From: Colwellia sp. Arc7-D
Lineage (GTDB): Bacteria > Pseudomonadota > Gammaproteobacteria > Enterobacterales > Alteromonadaceae
Assembly: GCF_003061515.1 (NCBI RefSeq)
Contig: NZ_CP028924.1
Span: 4,030,001 to 4,094,000 of the forward strand
Direction of reading: 5' to 3'
Length of the DNA: 64,000 bases
Shown here: piece by piece, positions 35,735 to 45,336 of the stretch
Layout of the letters: every line of letters starts with the position of its first letter
How positions within the stretch are numbered: the stretch's first letter is position 1
Position numbers and translations under genes: made by a program
The notes under the pieces: model-generated
Database searches by the model: none
Seen by the model: only the letters and a program-made list of their open reading frames with translations
What the model was told of the DNA's origin: nothing

Positions 35735-35908
35735 AAGTTAAACTAAAACTCCATGTACAACGGAACAACCTTTACAGACCTAGTTAGCGAGGTAAGACAG
35801 TTATGCTAACAAACACTAAGCCTAGCTCTTTTATAACTTGCTTGATTTTTTTAAGCAAGATTTTAGGTATACTATTGATTATACAATATTGATATTTGAG
35901 CTCGTTAA

Positions 35909-37201
35909 GTGCGCTTTACTCTTGCTTTAGTTTTATACCGATTATTATTTTTGCTGCTAACACCACTACTGTTAGTCGTGTTATTGCTCCGTTCAATTAG
36001 TCAACAAGCCTATAGAAAGCGACTTCTTGAGCGTTTTGGCTTTATTGCGAAAAACTTAAAGCCCCATGGCATAGTTGTGCATGCGGCCAGTGTTGGTGAA
36101 ATCATTGCTTTAAAACCGTTTATTTCGCAGCTACTGACTATAAACCCTGACACACCCATTACCGTAACCACATTTACGCCAACCGGCTCAGCTCAAGTAC
36201 AAAAATTATTTGCCGATAAAGTGCAGCATTGTTACCTACCACTAGACAATATTTGTTCAACTACGCTGTTTTTAAATCGTTTAAAACCTAAAGCTATGGT
36301 TTTTATGGAAACAGAGTTATGGCCTAACTTAATTGCACAATGTAAAAATAACCATATTAAGCTGCTGTTAGTCAATGGGCGATTATCTGATAAATCAATG
36401 CGCAGCTATAAAAAACTCGCTTGGCTGATCACCCCTACAATACAAAAATTTGACAAAATATTAACTCAGAGCCAAGTCAACCAAGATAATTATTTAGCGA
36501 TGGGCGCAACCCCTGAAACTTGTAAATTATCAGGGAATTTAAAATTTGATGTCTCGTTAAATATTGATATTAAGATTAAACAACAAGAACTAAAAAGCTT
36601 ATTAACAGCAAATCGCAAAGTTTGGCTAATCGCCAGTACACACCCTGGCGATGAGGCACTCGCATTAAAAGCATTTGAACAAGTTAAAAAACAAAATAGC
36701 CAGGCCTTACTGATTATTGTGCCCCGACACCCCGAGCGTTTTGAGCAAGTTGCTAAGCTGGCGCATGATGCCGGAAATAAAGTACTAAAACGTAGCCAAA
36801 ATACTCCGGTATCTCTTAATACCCATGTTTGGATTATTGATACTTTAGGCGAATTACTCGCTGCTTGCGCTTTAGCTGATGTGGTTACTATGGGGGGAAG
36901 TTTTAGCGATATTGGTGGCCATAACCCATTAGAACCTGCTTTATTCCAAAAGCCAGTCATCACTGGCCCAAACATGAGTAATTTTAAAGAAATTTTAGCG
37001 CAGCTACTTTCTGCACAAGGCATAATTCAACTACTTGAAAATGACGATATGGCCAGTACTTTAGCCAGTGAAGTATTGCGTTTGTTTACTGATGAAACCA
37101 GTGCCAAGGTATTAGGAAACAATAGTTACAAGGTTGTACTCGCAAACCAAGGAGCAACTGCCCAGTCTTTAACGGCATTACACACATTAATTAAATCATA
37201 A
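35909..37201 (+). CDS. waaA: Kdo transferase WaaA (KdtA)
   Basis: A 430-residue inner-membrane glycosyltransferase that attaches Kdo to lipid A precursor. N-terminal membrane helix (about 1-28), then the GT-B fold with GIVVHAASVGEIIALKPF, TVTTFTPTGSAQV, FMETELWPNLI, NGRLSDKS, ASTHPGDEALAL and GGSFSDIGGHNPLEPA. Start GTG, supported by the position of the membrane helix. Near kdkA and a heptosyltransferase-like gene: a lipopolysaccharide core cluster. Confidence 0.96.
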   Translation: MRFTLALVLYRLLFLLLTPLLLVVLLLRSISQQAYRKRLLERFGFIAKNLKPHGIVVHAASVGEIIALKPFISQLLTINPDTPITVTTFTPTGSAQVQKLFADKVQHCYLPLDNICSTTLFLNRLKPKAMVFMETELWPNLIAQCKNNHIKLLLVNGRLSDKSMRSYKKLAWLITPTIQKFDKILTQSQVNQDNYLAMGATPETCKLSGNLKFDVSLNIDIKIKQQELKSLLTANRKVWLIASTHPGDEALALKAFEQVKKQNSQALLIIVPRHPERFEQVAKLAHDAGNKVLKRSQNTPVSLNTHVWIIDTLGELLAACALADVVTMGGSFSDIGGHNPLEPALFQKPVITGPNMSNFKEILAQLLSAQGIIQLLENDDMASTLASEVLRLFTDETSAKVLGNNSYKVVLANQGATAQSLTALHTLIKS

Positions 37202-37225
37202 GCCTTTAATATGTAATTAAAGGCT
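37201..37225. terminator. Hairpin between convergent waaA and PepSY genes
   Basis: Perfect 10-base arms AGCCTTTAAT and ATTAAAGGCT around ATGTA; the left arm starts in the waaA stop codon and the right arm reaches the stop codon of the PepSY gene. Lacks a clear T-run. Confidence 0.5.
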
Positions 37226-37823
37226 AAACACGTTGCTTAAGATAAATTCTCACACCTAAAACAGTTAACGAAATTAGCAATATCAGTCCGAATATACCTA
37301 CCACTTGATTGAGTTCTTTGAATGGGGTCCATTGCAAATAGTGCACTTGGTAAAGTAAGTTAATTAGTTGAGTATCTTGGCCTTGCTGACTTAACCTTAG
37401 ACTACTCCAATTAAGCACTACCTCAACACCTGTATTAGTTTTCGCCGTTAAGCCATCAGTACTGATTATATCGCCATAGCGTGCCTGATTATCAGTAAAG
37501 GCATCATTGATAAGTGTTTCAAGCTGTAAGGTTGTCGGTTCAGGCATCGCCAGTAAAGTGGTGGGATCAAGGTGCTGACTTTTGTTGTTGGCTTTAACAA
37601 TAAGGTGCTCACCTAACACTGTTTTCACTACCCTAACTTCTTGCCAATTATCTTGAGGAATGATCGTTATAGGCCCACTCAGCGGGTAGGTTTTAACTGA
37701 TAATTGCTCATAAGCACCTTGGTAACCAGGTTTAATAAAAAACACTAAGCCAGTGAATGTCCAGCCTAACATTGGTAACACTAAAATAAGACCGATCAAT
37801 TTATGTAATTTTCTACTTTTCAT
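37224..37823 (-). CDS. PepSY-type membrane protein
   Basis: A 199-residue protein with membrane helices at about 8-30 and 172-192 and a periplasmic loop between. The start MKSRKLHKLIGLILVLPMLG, the FTGLVFFIKPGY segment and the end helix GIFGLILLISLTVLGVRI match short PepSY-associated membrane proteins that relate to iron or flavin reductases. Only one PepSY unit is present (larger PepSY proteins have two or three and more helices). Function unproven. Confidence 0.75.
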   Translation of the reverse strand: MKSRKLHKLIGLILVLPMLGWTFTGLVFFIKPGYQGAYEQLSVKTYPLSGPITIIPQDNWQEVRVVKTVLGEHLIVKANNKSQHLDPTTLLAMPEPTTLQLETLINDAFTDNQARYGDIISTDGLTAKTNTGVEVVLNWSSLRLSQQGQDTQLINLLYQVHYLQWTPFKELNQVVGIFGLILLISLTVLGVRIYLKQRV

Positions 37824-37921
37824 TACTATGCTTTTTCATTGATATATTTCTTCATTAATATTTTGATTAGTTACTGATTAATTAATCCGTACCATGCAAA
37901 GTACATTAGTGCGTTTAATCG

Positions 37922-38365
37922 TTATGCTTTAAGGCGCTCATCAGCAATTTCTTGTAATAATACTGGGCTTGAAAAGTCGGCCTGCTTATCTAGGGCTAGC
38001 GGAATTAACCACTGTAAATTTGGGATGATATTACGCGGTAACTGAGTCAAATCAATAATATGCACTTGCTCTTGTTCAATGGTTTTAGCGCTAAAGGCAA
38101 GATCAGAGTATGCAAAATACATGTCTACATCATAGCCATTAGGCCGATATATTTTCGCATAGTGTGTCCAATCGGCTGGTTGGGTAGTAACACCCGTTTC
38201 TTCAAAAAACTCGCGAACCATGGCTGCTATTGAGGCCTCGTTGGTTTCTATTTTTCCACCTACACCATTAAACAATCCTTTTTGCCATTGCGGATTAATT
38301 TTTTTAATTAACACGACATGACTAGCATCTTTTGAAAACAAAAAGCCGGTAACATACTTTTTCAT
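37922..38365 (-). CDS. NUDIX hydrolase
   Basis: A 147-residue protein carrying the complete NUDIX box GGKIETNEASIAAMVREFFE followed by ETGV (pattern G-x5-E-x7-R-E-x2-E-E-x-G-hydrophobic). It should hydrolyse a nucleoside diphosphate linked to some group; the substrate is unknown. The ATG at 38365 was selected because AAGGA lies six bases ahead; an upstream in-frame ATG two codons earlier would be too near this site. Confidence 0.9.
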   Translation of the reverse strand: MKKYVTGFLFSKDASHVVLIKKINPQWQKGLFNGVGGKIETNEASIAAMVREFFEETGVTTQPADWTHYAKIYRPNGYDVDMYFAYSDLAFSAKTIEQEQVHIIDLTQLPRNIIPNLQWLIPLALDKQADFSSPVLLQEIADERLKA

Positions 38366-38384
38366 ACACATCCTTATGTGTGAG

Positions 38385-39472
38385 TTAACGCATTTCTGGA
38401 TAGTTGTCGTGAATTACCCGCTCAATGGTTTTTTTAACATCTGCAATGCTAATTTGCATCATTAAGTCTTTACCTTTAGCACGAGTGCCCCAAGGTAATT
38501 GCTCAATACTTTGCTTATATTGCAGCTGTATTGCGGCAGCGTAGGCACTAACCACATATTGAGGATACAAATACGGGCCTGTGCGCTGAGGATTACTGTG
38601 AGCATATAAACCAACAACGGGTGTTTCTACTGTAACCGCCATATGAGCAGGCCCAGTGTCAGGAGCAATAACTATATGAGCGAGTTTTAAGACGGCTAAT
38701 AATTGTTTTAAACTGGTTTTGCCGACTAAATTTTGTATTTCATTATCACCTTGACTAAATTCACTGCGACTAATGATAGCTTCAGCAAGCAGTTTTTCCA
38801 TGGTGGTTGGTCCGCCACAGATAACCACTTTAAAACCACGCGCACTCAAATGTTCAGCCGTTTGAGAATAACCTTCAGCATGCCAATTACGTTCAGCTTT
38901 ACTTGCTGCGGGCATATCACCGCAATCGGTTTACCTGCAGCATTGCCAGCGCTTAGCTTTTCACTGGCCCATAACTGATCGCTATCTGCTAATGGCATAT
39001 TCCATAATGGCGGTGAAACTTCTAAGCCTAAGGCTTTTGCAAAGCCCATAAAGCCATCTAATACATGCGGTTTTTTTTGCTTGGCAATTTTTTTATTACT
39101 GAATAACCACTGCCCTTCTTTTGCACGTTGAGTGTCAAAACCAATTTTTACTTTCGCCGAAATACATAAACTCGCGATACTGGCTCGCAAAGCCACTTGC
39201 ATATGCAGTAAAACATCAAATTTACGGCCTTTAAGGGTTTGCCTTAAATCACGAAAGCCTTTTAAACCTGCACGTTTATCAAAAATAATAAACTCAACAC
39301 CAGATAGATCCTGCAATAAGCTCGCTTCAATCTTACCAATTACCCAGGTAATTTTAGTATTTGGCCACTGTCGCTGAATATTTTGTACCATAGCAACCGC
39401 ATGACACACATCACCAATGGCTGATAATCGTAATAAACATAAATTTTTCGGAGCAGATATTTGACCCAGCAT
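38385..39472 (-). pseudogene. Glycosyltransferase family 9 (heptosyltransferase-like), frameshifted
   Basis: Two minus-strand frames together make one GT9 protein of about 350 residues. The first (from 39472) has MLGQISAPKNLCLLRLSAIG then DVCHAVAMVQNIQRQWP and runs to KPIAVICP; the second continues AASKAERNWHAEGYSQTAEH, then VVICGGPTTMEK, IVIAPDTGPAHMA and GLYAHSNPQRTGPY. GT9 enzymes of this type move ADP-heptose or similar sugars onto the LPS core. Reading goes out of frame near 38910-38912, where three G are present and four would restore the frame. Either the gene is disrupted or the assembly lost a base. Placed between NUDIX and kdkA genes in the LPS cluster. Confidence 0.88.
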
Positions 39473-39520
39473 AAAGGATTCACCACAATAGGAGCAGAAA
39501 TATAATATAGGTCTATTATC

Positions 39521-40276
39521 TTGAACAAGCCCGCAATTGTAAAACCCTGTAATGAAAAAACTTTACAACAAGGCAATATTTATTGTCGATATAACAACGA
39601 TGAAATTAGTGCTTTTGTGCCTGAAATGCTTGATGGTGATTATTGGCAAGAAAAAAATGCCATTGTTGGCAGTGCACAAGGTCGCGGTACTACTTGGTTT
39701 ATAGCGACACCGAACAGCACTGGTATCATGCAAAACTGGGTTTTAAGGCATTATTATCGAGGCGGCCTTATTGGCAAGGTAATTAACGACCTATACATTT
39801 TTACCGGTATAAAAAATACTCGTGCGACTCGCGAATTTGATTTATTAATAACAATGCGGGCATTAGGCCTACCTGCGCCTAAACCTATCGCTTTTCGAGT
39901 AAGTAGGCATGGTTTGTTTTATCGTGCAGATTTATTGTCGTCACGCATTGAAAATGCCAGCGATTTGGTCGCTATCCTCAGTAAAAATGAAGTTAACGAC
40001 AACCTTTGGCAAAATATTGGCAAAGTAATAAAGGCTTTTCATCAGCAAGGCATTTATCATCATGACCTAAATGCACATAACATTTTAATTGATGATAAAG
40101 ACAAAGTTTGGCTTATTGATTTTGATCAAGGGCAAACAAGAAATAATCAAATTAAGTGGCCAGAAGAGAATATGGCAAGATTACTTCGGTCATTTCGCAA
40201 AGAAAGTCATAAAATAACGAATTTTCAATGGCGCGAAAAAAACTGGCAAGCGCTATTAAACGGTTACCAGTCTTAA
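39521..40276 (+). CDS. kdkA: 3-deoxy-D-manno-octulosonic acid kinase KdkA
   Basis: A 251-residue kinase that phosphorylates Kdo of the LPS inner core. Protein kinase-like motifs: RHYYRGGLIGKV in the N-lobe, catalytic loop YHHDLNAHNILID and metal-binding WLIDFDQG. ATREFDLLITMRALGLPAPKP is a KdkA hallmark. The start is TTG with a weak Shine-Dalgarno. Divergent from the GT9 gene, with which it shares the LPS pathway. Confidence 0.93.
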   Translation: MNKPAIVKPCNEKTLQQGNIYCRYNNDEISAFVPEMLDGDYWQEKNAIVGSAQGRGTTWFIATPNSTGIMQNWVLRHYYRGGLIGKVINDLYIFTGIKNTRATREFDLLITMRALGLPAPKPIAFRVSRHGLFYRADLLSSRIENASDLVAILSKNEVNDNLWQNIGKVIKAFHQQGIYHHDLNAHNILIDDKDKVWLIDFDQGQTRNNQIKWPEENMARLLRSFRKESHKITNFQWREKNWQALLNGYQS

Positions 40277-40317
40277 ATTAGATTGCTGCTCTGCTTAGCA
40301 GGGTTAATATTTAATCG

Positions 40318-40977
40318 TTACGCTGTATTTAATAAACTATCTTGGCAACGTTGTCGGTACATAGCACGGGCTTCTAAGAATTCACTTTTAGCCTCGGTAC
40401 TAATGTATGGATGAATAATAACTAATATTTTCAAAACGCCTTGATAGAAAACAGCATCATTAATTTCATTGTCATTATTTTGTGTTTGATAAAAGCTTAA
40501 CCAAAAAGTATTTACTAAGCGTAAAATACTTACGATGTCAGGTAAGTCTTCATCTGAGAAATCCATCATTTTCGCATCACGAAGCGAGAGTAACAACTCA
40601 CTTACACGCTGAGCAATAAAACCTTGTACTTCAACATATTTATCGTGTAATAAAGGATTTTTTGCTAACAATACCGGTAAGTTACTGTAGAAAAAGCGAA
40701 ACTTCATCATTGCCTGAAATACCACATCCATATACAAAAGAATAGCGTCTAAAGGCTTTACGTCAGGGCTCACTTCCGGCATCGTTTCTATTAACAGATT
40801 ACGAGCATACTCCTCATAAATTGACAGTATAATGTCTTCTTTATTTCGGAAGTGGTAGTAGAGATTACCAGGGCTAATACCAAGATCAGCGGCAATGTGG
40901 TTGGTGGTAACATTACGCTCACCCTGTTCATTAAATAATACAATGCTAGCTTGAATTATTTTATCCCGAGTTTTCAT
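40318..40977 (-). CDS. TetR/AcrR-family transcriptional regulator
   Basis: A 219-residue repressor-type protein with the N-terminal helix-turn-helix at about 24-50 (NHIAADLGISPGNLYYHFRN). The C-terminal domain (60-210) is all helical and of the type often annotated TetR_C with PlsC/fatty-acid links; ligand unknown. It is divergent from a SnoaL-like gene with two palindromes in the 170-base gap, the normal arrangement for autoregulation and control of the neighbour. Confidence 0.9.
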   Translation of the reverse strand: MKTRDKIIQASIVLFNEQGERNVTTNHIAADLGISPGNLYYHFRNKEDIILSIYEEYARNLLIETMPEVSPDVKPLDAILLYMDVVFQAMMKFRFFYSNLPVLLAKNPLLHDKYVEVQGFIAQRVSELLLSLRDAKMMDFSDEDLPDIVSILRLVNTFWLSFYQTQNNDNEINDAVFYQGVLKILVIIHPYISTEAKSEFLEARAMYRQRCQDSLLNTA

Positions 40978-41038
40978 GGATACTACTTCTTGTATTTGTG
41001 GTCAATTATTTTTCTATCATACTATCAAAAATCATCAA

Positions 41039-41093
41039 ACTTAAAGTATTTCGAGTAAATACTTTAAGTAAATTTAATCTTGACAGTTGTCAA
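41039..41093. promoter_or_regulatory. Two palindromes, candidate TetR operators
   Basis: Arms ACTTAAAGTATT (41039-41050) and AATACTTTAAGT (41058-41069), 12 perfect pairs, and TTGACAGTTGTCAA (41080-41093), a 14-base palindrome that contains a TTGACA -35-like element. They lie between the divergent TetR and SnoaL-like genes. Confidence 0.7.
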
Positions 41094-41149
41094 ATTTGAT
41101 TGCACCTTATGTAATATAGAATACAAACTAATCAAAAAGGACATAAGCA

Positions 41150-41533
41150 ATGCTTAGTAATTGGCATACACTGATAAAAAACAAGGCAGTTTCTCAGGTT
41201 TCTACCTTACTGGCTGACGACGTAACTTTATATTCACCCGTTATTCATACACCAATAAAAGGTAAAGAAATGGTTAGCATGTATCTAACGGCAGCCTTTC
41301 ATACTTTTTTAAATGGTAGCTTTAATTACGACCGAGAATTTTTAAGCAATAACGCCGCCGTACTAGAGTTTTCTTTAAAGATACAAGATATAGATATTAA
41401 CGGTATCGATATGATCACATGGAATGAGCAAGGTAAAATTACTGAGTTTAAGGTTATGATCCGCCCATACAAGGCGCTAAATATGATAAATGATCAGATG
41501 ACTGCGATGTTAGATCAGCTAAAAAATAGTTAA
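41150..41533 (+). CDS. SnoaL-like/NTF2-fold small protein
   Basis: A 127-residue protein with the cone-shaped alpha+beta pattern of the NTF2/SnoaL superfamily: an N-terminal helix with WHTLIKNKAV, LLADDVTLYSPVIHTPIKG, a helix, then strands ending ITEFKVMIRPYKALNMI. Such proteins include small isomerases and cyclases; no catalytic residues can be assigned. A ribosome binding site AAGGA precedes the ATG. Probably regulated by the divergent TetR protein. Confidence 0.8.
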   Translation: MLSNWHTLIKNKAVSQVSTLLADDVTLYSPVIHTPIKGKEMVSMYLTAAFHTFLNGSFNYDREFLSNNAAVLEFSLKIQDIDINGIDMITWNEQGKITEFKVMIRPYKALNMINDQMTAMLDQLKNS

Positions 41534-41592
41534 GCGTGTATTTTATAGCGTACTGATTTTTTTGAAATTAGCAGCATCAACACTTACAATAG

Positions 41593-42111
<519 letters not shown>

Positions 42112-42326
42112 GTAGAAAAGAAAACCCTAGCTATCTTGCTTGAAAGTTTAGGCCTATTGTTGATATAAGTAAGCTAATTTATATAATTACTCTTACTTTT
42201 ATCAGCTTACGCTTAATCAACAATTTTATTCTCTAACGACATTATGATTGGTTTACAAATACATGTTTGCCGTTGTATTAAAAAATGCTAAAACCTTCAC
42301 CGATCTAAAGCTAAAGTCGACTTTAC

Positions 42327-42653
42327 TTACTGGCGTTGCTTACCATTTTTATTTTTCATATTAGTTATCTTACGCGCAATATCGAGCAGATCAGGTGAAA
42401 TATCTTCGCTTCCAGCTTTAATTAATTTACTAACATCACCCGAAGAAAATAGTGAACCACGTTCAGACTTAACGCCTAGAGAACGAACAAAATCTTTTGT
42501 TTTTCCTGTGCTGCCCGTTTCAATATATTTAAACACAACTTGTTCATTAAAACTTTGCGGCTCTGTTTTTAGGGTCGTTATTTCGGCATTAATTGCTTCA
42601 ATTTCTGACTCTAGATTAGCGATTAACTCAGCAATATTTTCGTAAGGTTTCAT
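42327..42653 (-). CDS. Hypothetical small cytoplasmic protein
   Basis: A 108-residue protein that I do not recognise. The N-terminal third is a probable coiled coil (about 1-35; LIANLESEIEAINAEITTL), followed by a more polar region with a helix-turn-helix-like feel (VFKYIETGSTGKTKDFVRSL) and a serine/glycine stretch (RGSLFSSGDVSKLI), and ends in a basic tail. No signal or membrane segment. It stands alone between coaD and mutM. It might be a DNA-binding accessory protein, but this is a guess. Confidence 0.6.
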   Translation of the reverse strand: MKPYENIAELIANLESEIEAINAEITTLKTEPQSFNEQVVFKYIETGSTGKTKDFVRSLGVKSERGSLFSSGDVSKLIKAGSEDISPDLLDIARKITNMKNKNGKQRQ

Positions 42654-42860
42654 TCAACTATTTAACTCTTGTTGGGTGTATGACCAGGTTAATTGCGCTC
42701 ATTTTACCAATGTTAGCATTGCGCATAACCGTTTCGTTTGAACATTATTATAACGTGAATAAAAGTTAGGAAGTAGCTTTAGCGTTAACTACTTTTCAAA
42801 GGCTAAAAAACGTTAGCAGTCAAAAACCTTCAACACAACATAAAGCAATATACTGCATGA

Positions 42861-43733
42861 CTACTTAGCTGATTTAGTTGTTTTTTTCGGCTTTTTATTC
42901 ACTACTTTTTTTGGTATTACTTGTACTTGGCAAGAAGGACAAAAAACAGAACTACGGTTCGATTGTCGAATTTCTTCTAATATCGTTTGGCACCCATCAC
43001 ATTTTTCACCTGCTCGTCCGTAAACAAAAAGTTTTTGAGCAAAGTAGCCAGGCTTACCATCCGCCTGCGTAAAATCTTTTAAAGTTGTTCCTCCTTGCTC
43101 GATAGCAGCGGCTAATACTTGCTTAATAATGTCGGTTAGTTCATTAAATTTTTCTTCACTAATACTATTAACCAAAGTGGCAGGATGAATACTGGCGATG
43201 AATAAAGCTTCGTTCGCATAAATGTTACCTACGCCGACCACCACATGATTATCCATCAAAAAGGTTTTAACCGGTACTTTGCGATTACCGGCCTTGTTAA
43301 ATAAGTGCCCGTAAGTAAAATCTTCCGTTAACGGTTCGGGTCCTAACTTAGTGAGCAACCCTTGCAGATCGTGATGTTCAGGAAACCATAATACCGCGCC
43401 AAAACGACGAGGATCATTCAGCCTCAGCATTTTGTCGTTATCAAATAGCATTTCAAAATGGTCATGTTTAGCGGCAGGAACATGCTCTTCTAAAATTCGC
43501 AACGAACCCGACATGCCTAAATGCAATAATAAAGTACCCGAAGAAAACCTTAATAATAAATATTTTGAACGCCGCTCTATTTTTTCTAAAGTTTGGCCAA
43601 CAACACTATGCACTTCATCAGGTATAGGCCAGCGAAGTTTAGGATTACGTATTATCACTTGGGTAACTTTTTGATTAGCAATATGGGGGGTTATTCCTAA
43701 TCGGCAGACTTCTACCTCTGGTAATTCAGGCAT
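42861..43733 (-). CDS. mutM: Formamidopyrimidine-DNA glycosylase MutM
   Basis: A 290-residue DNA repair enzyme that removes 8-oxoguanine and formamidopyrimidines. Catalytic P2 and E3 in MPELPEVEVC, LLLHLGMSGSLR, DPRRFGAV, YANEALF and the C-terminal zinc finger with CDGC and CPSC pairs plus KPGYFAQKLFVYGR. Usual length is about 270; here a lysine-rich tail of about 20 residues (VVNKKPKKTTKSAK) follows the zinc finger and may help DNA contact. Two bases from the upstream ATP-grasp gene, so co-transcribed. Confidence 0.96.
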   Translation of the reverse strand: MPELPEVEVCRLGITPHIANQKVTQVIIRNPKLRWPIPDEVHSVVGQTLEKIERRSKYLLLRFSSGTLLLHLGMSGSLRILEEHVPAAKHDHFEMLFDNDKMLRLNDPRRFGAVLWFPEHHDLQGLLTKLGPEPLTEDFTYGHLFNKAGNRKVPVKTFLMDNHVVVGVGNIYANEALFIASIHPATLVNSISEEKFNELTDIIKQVLAAAIEQGGTTLKDFTQADGKPGYFAQKLFVYGRAGEKCDGCQTILEEIRQSNRSSVFCPSCQVQVIPKKVVNKKPKKTTKSAK

Positions 43734-43734
43734 A

Positions 43735-44670
43735 TTAAGCTTTCCCTAATGACGTATTTTTATCGTCAGCTTTAGCGTTTGCAAAATCTGGTTTACTGTT
43801 AGCCATTCGAGCAACAAAAGCATCAGCAAAACGCTGCGGTGAGGCATCATCCATATTAAAATAAAGTGATGGTTCAATTAGCTCAGCTTCCATTAGAGCA
43901 AAGCTGTCTTGATGACGAACAAAATCAATACGGGCATAAAGTAAATCACCATGAAGCTTGCTGATAGCGAGCATCGTTTTATTAGCCGCCTTAATCAATG
44001 CTGCTTCAGGCGTTACCGTTAACAACCCACCGCCATGCTCTTCTTGTACTCGAAAATCACCCTTAGCTGGCGTTTTTAAAATTGTATGACTGTACTCGCC
44101 ATTAAAATAAAACAATGAAAATTCACCTTCTTGGCATATATCGGCCATAAAAGGTTGCACCATTAACTCTCGGCTAGCAAATGCTTGATTTAACTCAGTA
44201 ACTTTATCTTGATAGTGCGATTTTTTTAGCCAAAATGTATTGTCGGCATTGGCGCTGACTCTGGGTTTTAATACGATTTGCTCAGTATCAAAATGCGTAA
44301 AGTATTCTGCTAAATTGTCCGCGTCAAAAGTATCAGGCCAAAGTGTAGGCACGATAGTAACATTGTCAGCTTCTAGGCTTTTTAAGTAGCTTTTATTAAT
44401 ATTCCACTGAACCACATTCAAACTATTTTCTAACCGCGCCGTAGATTGTTCAATACGTGATAAAACATTAAGAAAGCTTTCCATGTCATCTTGATAATCC
44501 CATGGACTTCGAATAATAACCGCGTCAAAATCAGCCCAATTTACCTTAGTGCAGCGCCATGAAACCACTTCTGTTTGCCATCCTAACGCCAACAACGGTT
44601 GTTCAATCAAGCAATCATAGGCTTCAAATTCTTCTAAGCTGTCCATGGATAAAATTGCACATTTTTTCAT
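43735..44670 (-). CDS. ATP-grasp ligase-like protein
   Basis: A 311-residue protein with the layout of a small ATP-grasp enzyme: N-terminal Rossmann-like part (about 1-90; AVIIRSPWDYQDDMESFLNV), an ATP-binding core (QIVLKPRVSANADNTFWL, LMVQPFMADICQEGEFSLFY) and a metal-binding end (YARIDFVRHQDSFALMEAEL, IEPSLYF). The RSPWDY segment and ELIEPSLYF are typical of a family annotated as RimK-like or glutathione-synthetase-like. Its carboxylate and amine substrates are unknown. Directly upstream of mutM. Confidence 0.82.
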   Translation of the reverse strand: MKKCAILSMDSLEEFEAYDCLIEQPLLALGWQTEVVSWRCTKVNWADFDAVIIRSPWDYQDDMESFLNVLSRIEQSTARLENSLNVVQWNINKSYLKSLEADNVTIVPTLWPDTFDADNLAEYFTHFDTEQIVLKPRVSANADNTFWLKKSHYQDKVTELNQAFASRELMVQPFMADICQEGEFSLFYFNGEYSHTILKTPAKGDFRVQEEHGGGLLTVTPEAALIKAANKTMLAISKLHGDLLYARIDFVRHQDSFALMEAELIEPSLYFNMDDASPQRFADAFVARMANSKPDFANAKADDKNTSLGKA

Positions 44671-44719
44671 TCAGTTATTACCTTCTAATTCGAGCCAATG
44701 GAAATTATAACGATTTAAG

Positions 44720-45211
44720 TTATCCGGCAAATATTTCTTGTGGAAATAGTTGCCCATACATAGCAATTGGCATTACAAGCCATTGTTTTGATGTTTGATT
44801 AAAGATTAAAAGTTGTTGTTCTGTGGCATAAAAATTTAATGCTAGAGGCTGTTCTTGGCCAGCAATATCAAGCTTTACCTCTAACGAAAACTGTCGGTCA
44901 ACCTCTGGGGCTTGAGCCATTGCTTCGCCCATGCTTTGCTGCCAAGACATCATCATTTGAGCTAAAGCTTGTCCTGAGATATTAGCCGGTGTTGCCCGCC
45001 ATGTGCGACCTATTCGCTCTATAGCGACAATATCATTAATACTTAACGTTAAAATAATGTTTTGCGGGCCAATTAAAGCAATTTCATGTTCGTTATTAAG
45101 ATTTTCATCCGCAGAGAAAATTTTTTTATTGGTTAGATTAATGACCAGAATAAAGCCCATAACCGCAAAAATGATGACATTATTCCAACCCGTCTTCGAT
45201 AATTTCACCAT
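44720..45211 (-). CDS. Membrane-anchored hypothetical protein
   Basis: A 163-residue protein from the ATG at 45211, which has AAGGA eight bases ahead; a longer frame starting 32 codons upstream lacks such a site. A single membrane helix at about 11-28 (NVIIFAVMGFILVINLT) is followed by a periplasmic part with conserved-looking elements LIGPQNIILTLSINDIVAIE, GRTWRATP and WLVMPIAMYGQLFP. Weak resemblance to small proteins found next to mutM in Alteromonadales. Function unknown. Confidence 0.68.
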   Translation of the reverse strand: MVKLSKTGWNNVIIFAVMGFILVINLTNKKIFSADENLNNEHEIALIGPQNIILTLSINDIVAIERIGRTWRATPANISGQALAQMMMSWQQSMGEAMAQAPEVDRQFSLEVKLDIAGQEQPLALNFYATEQQLLIFNQTSKQWLVMPIAMYGQLFPQEIFAG

Positions 45212-45336
45212 AATACATTCCTTACATTGCCACGCACTGCATGATACGAAAAAATTGAGCTTATTAGTACATAGCTTTACACTATAAACAAATAATAAAG
45301 CATTCACTTACTGCTTTCAAAAATCAAGGTTTTCCT

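Noticed and set aside
36490..37023. 177-residue frame opposite waaA
   Set aside because: Composition is that of a reversed coding strand and the WaaA motifs on the plus strand are all present.
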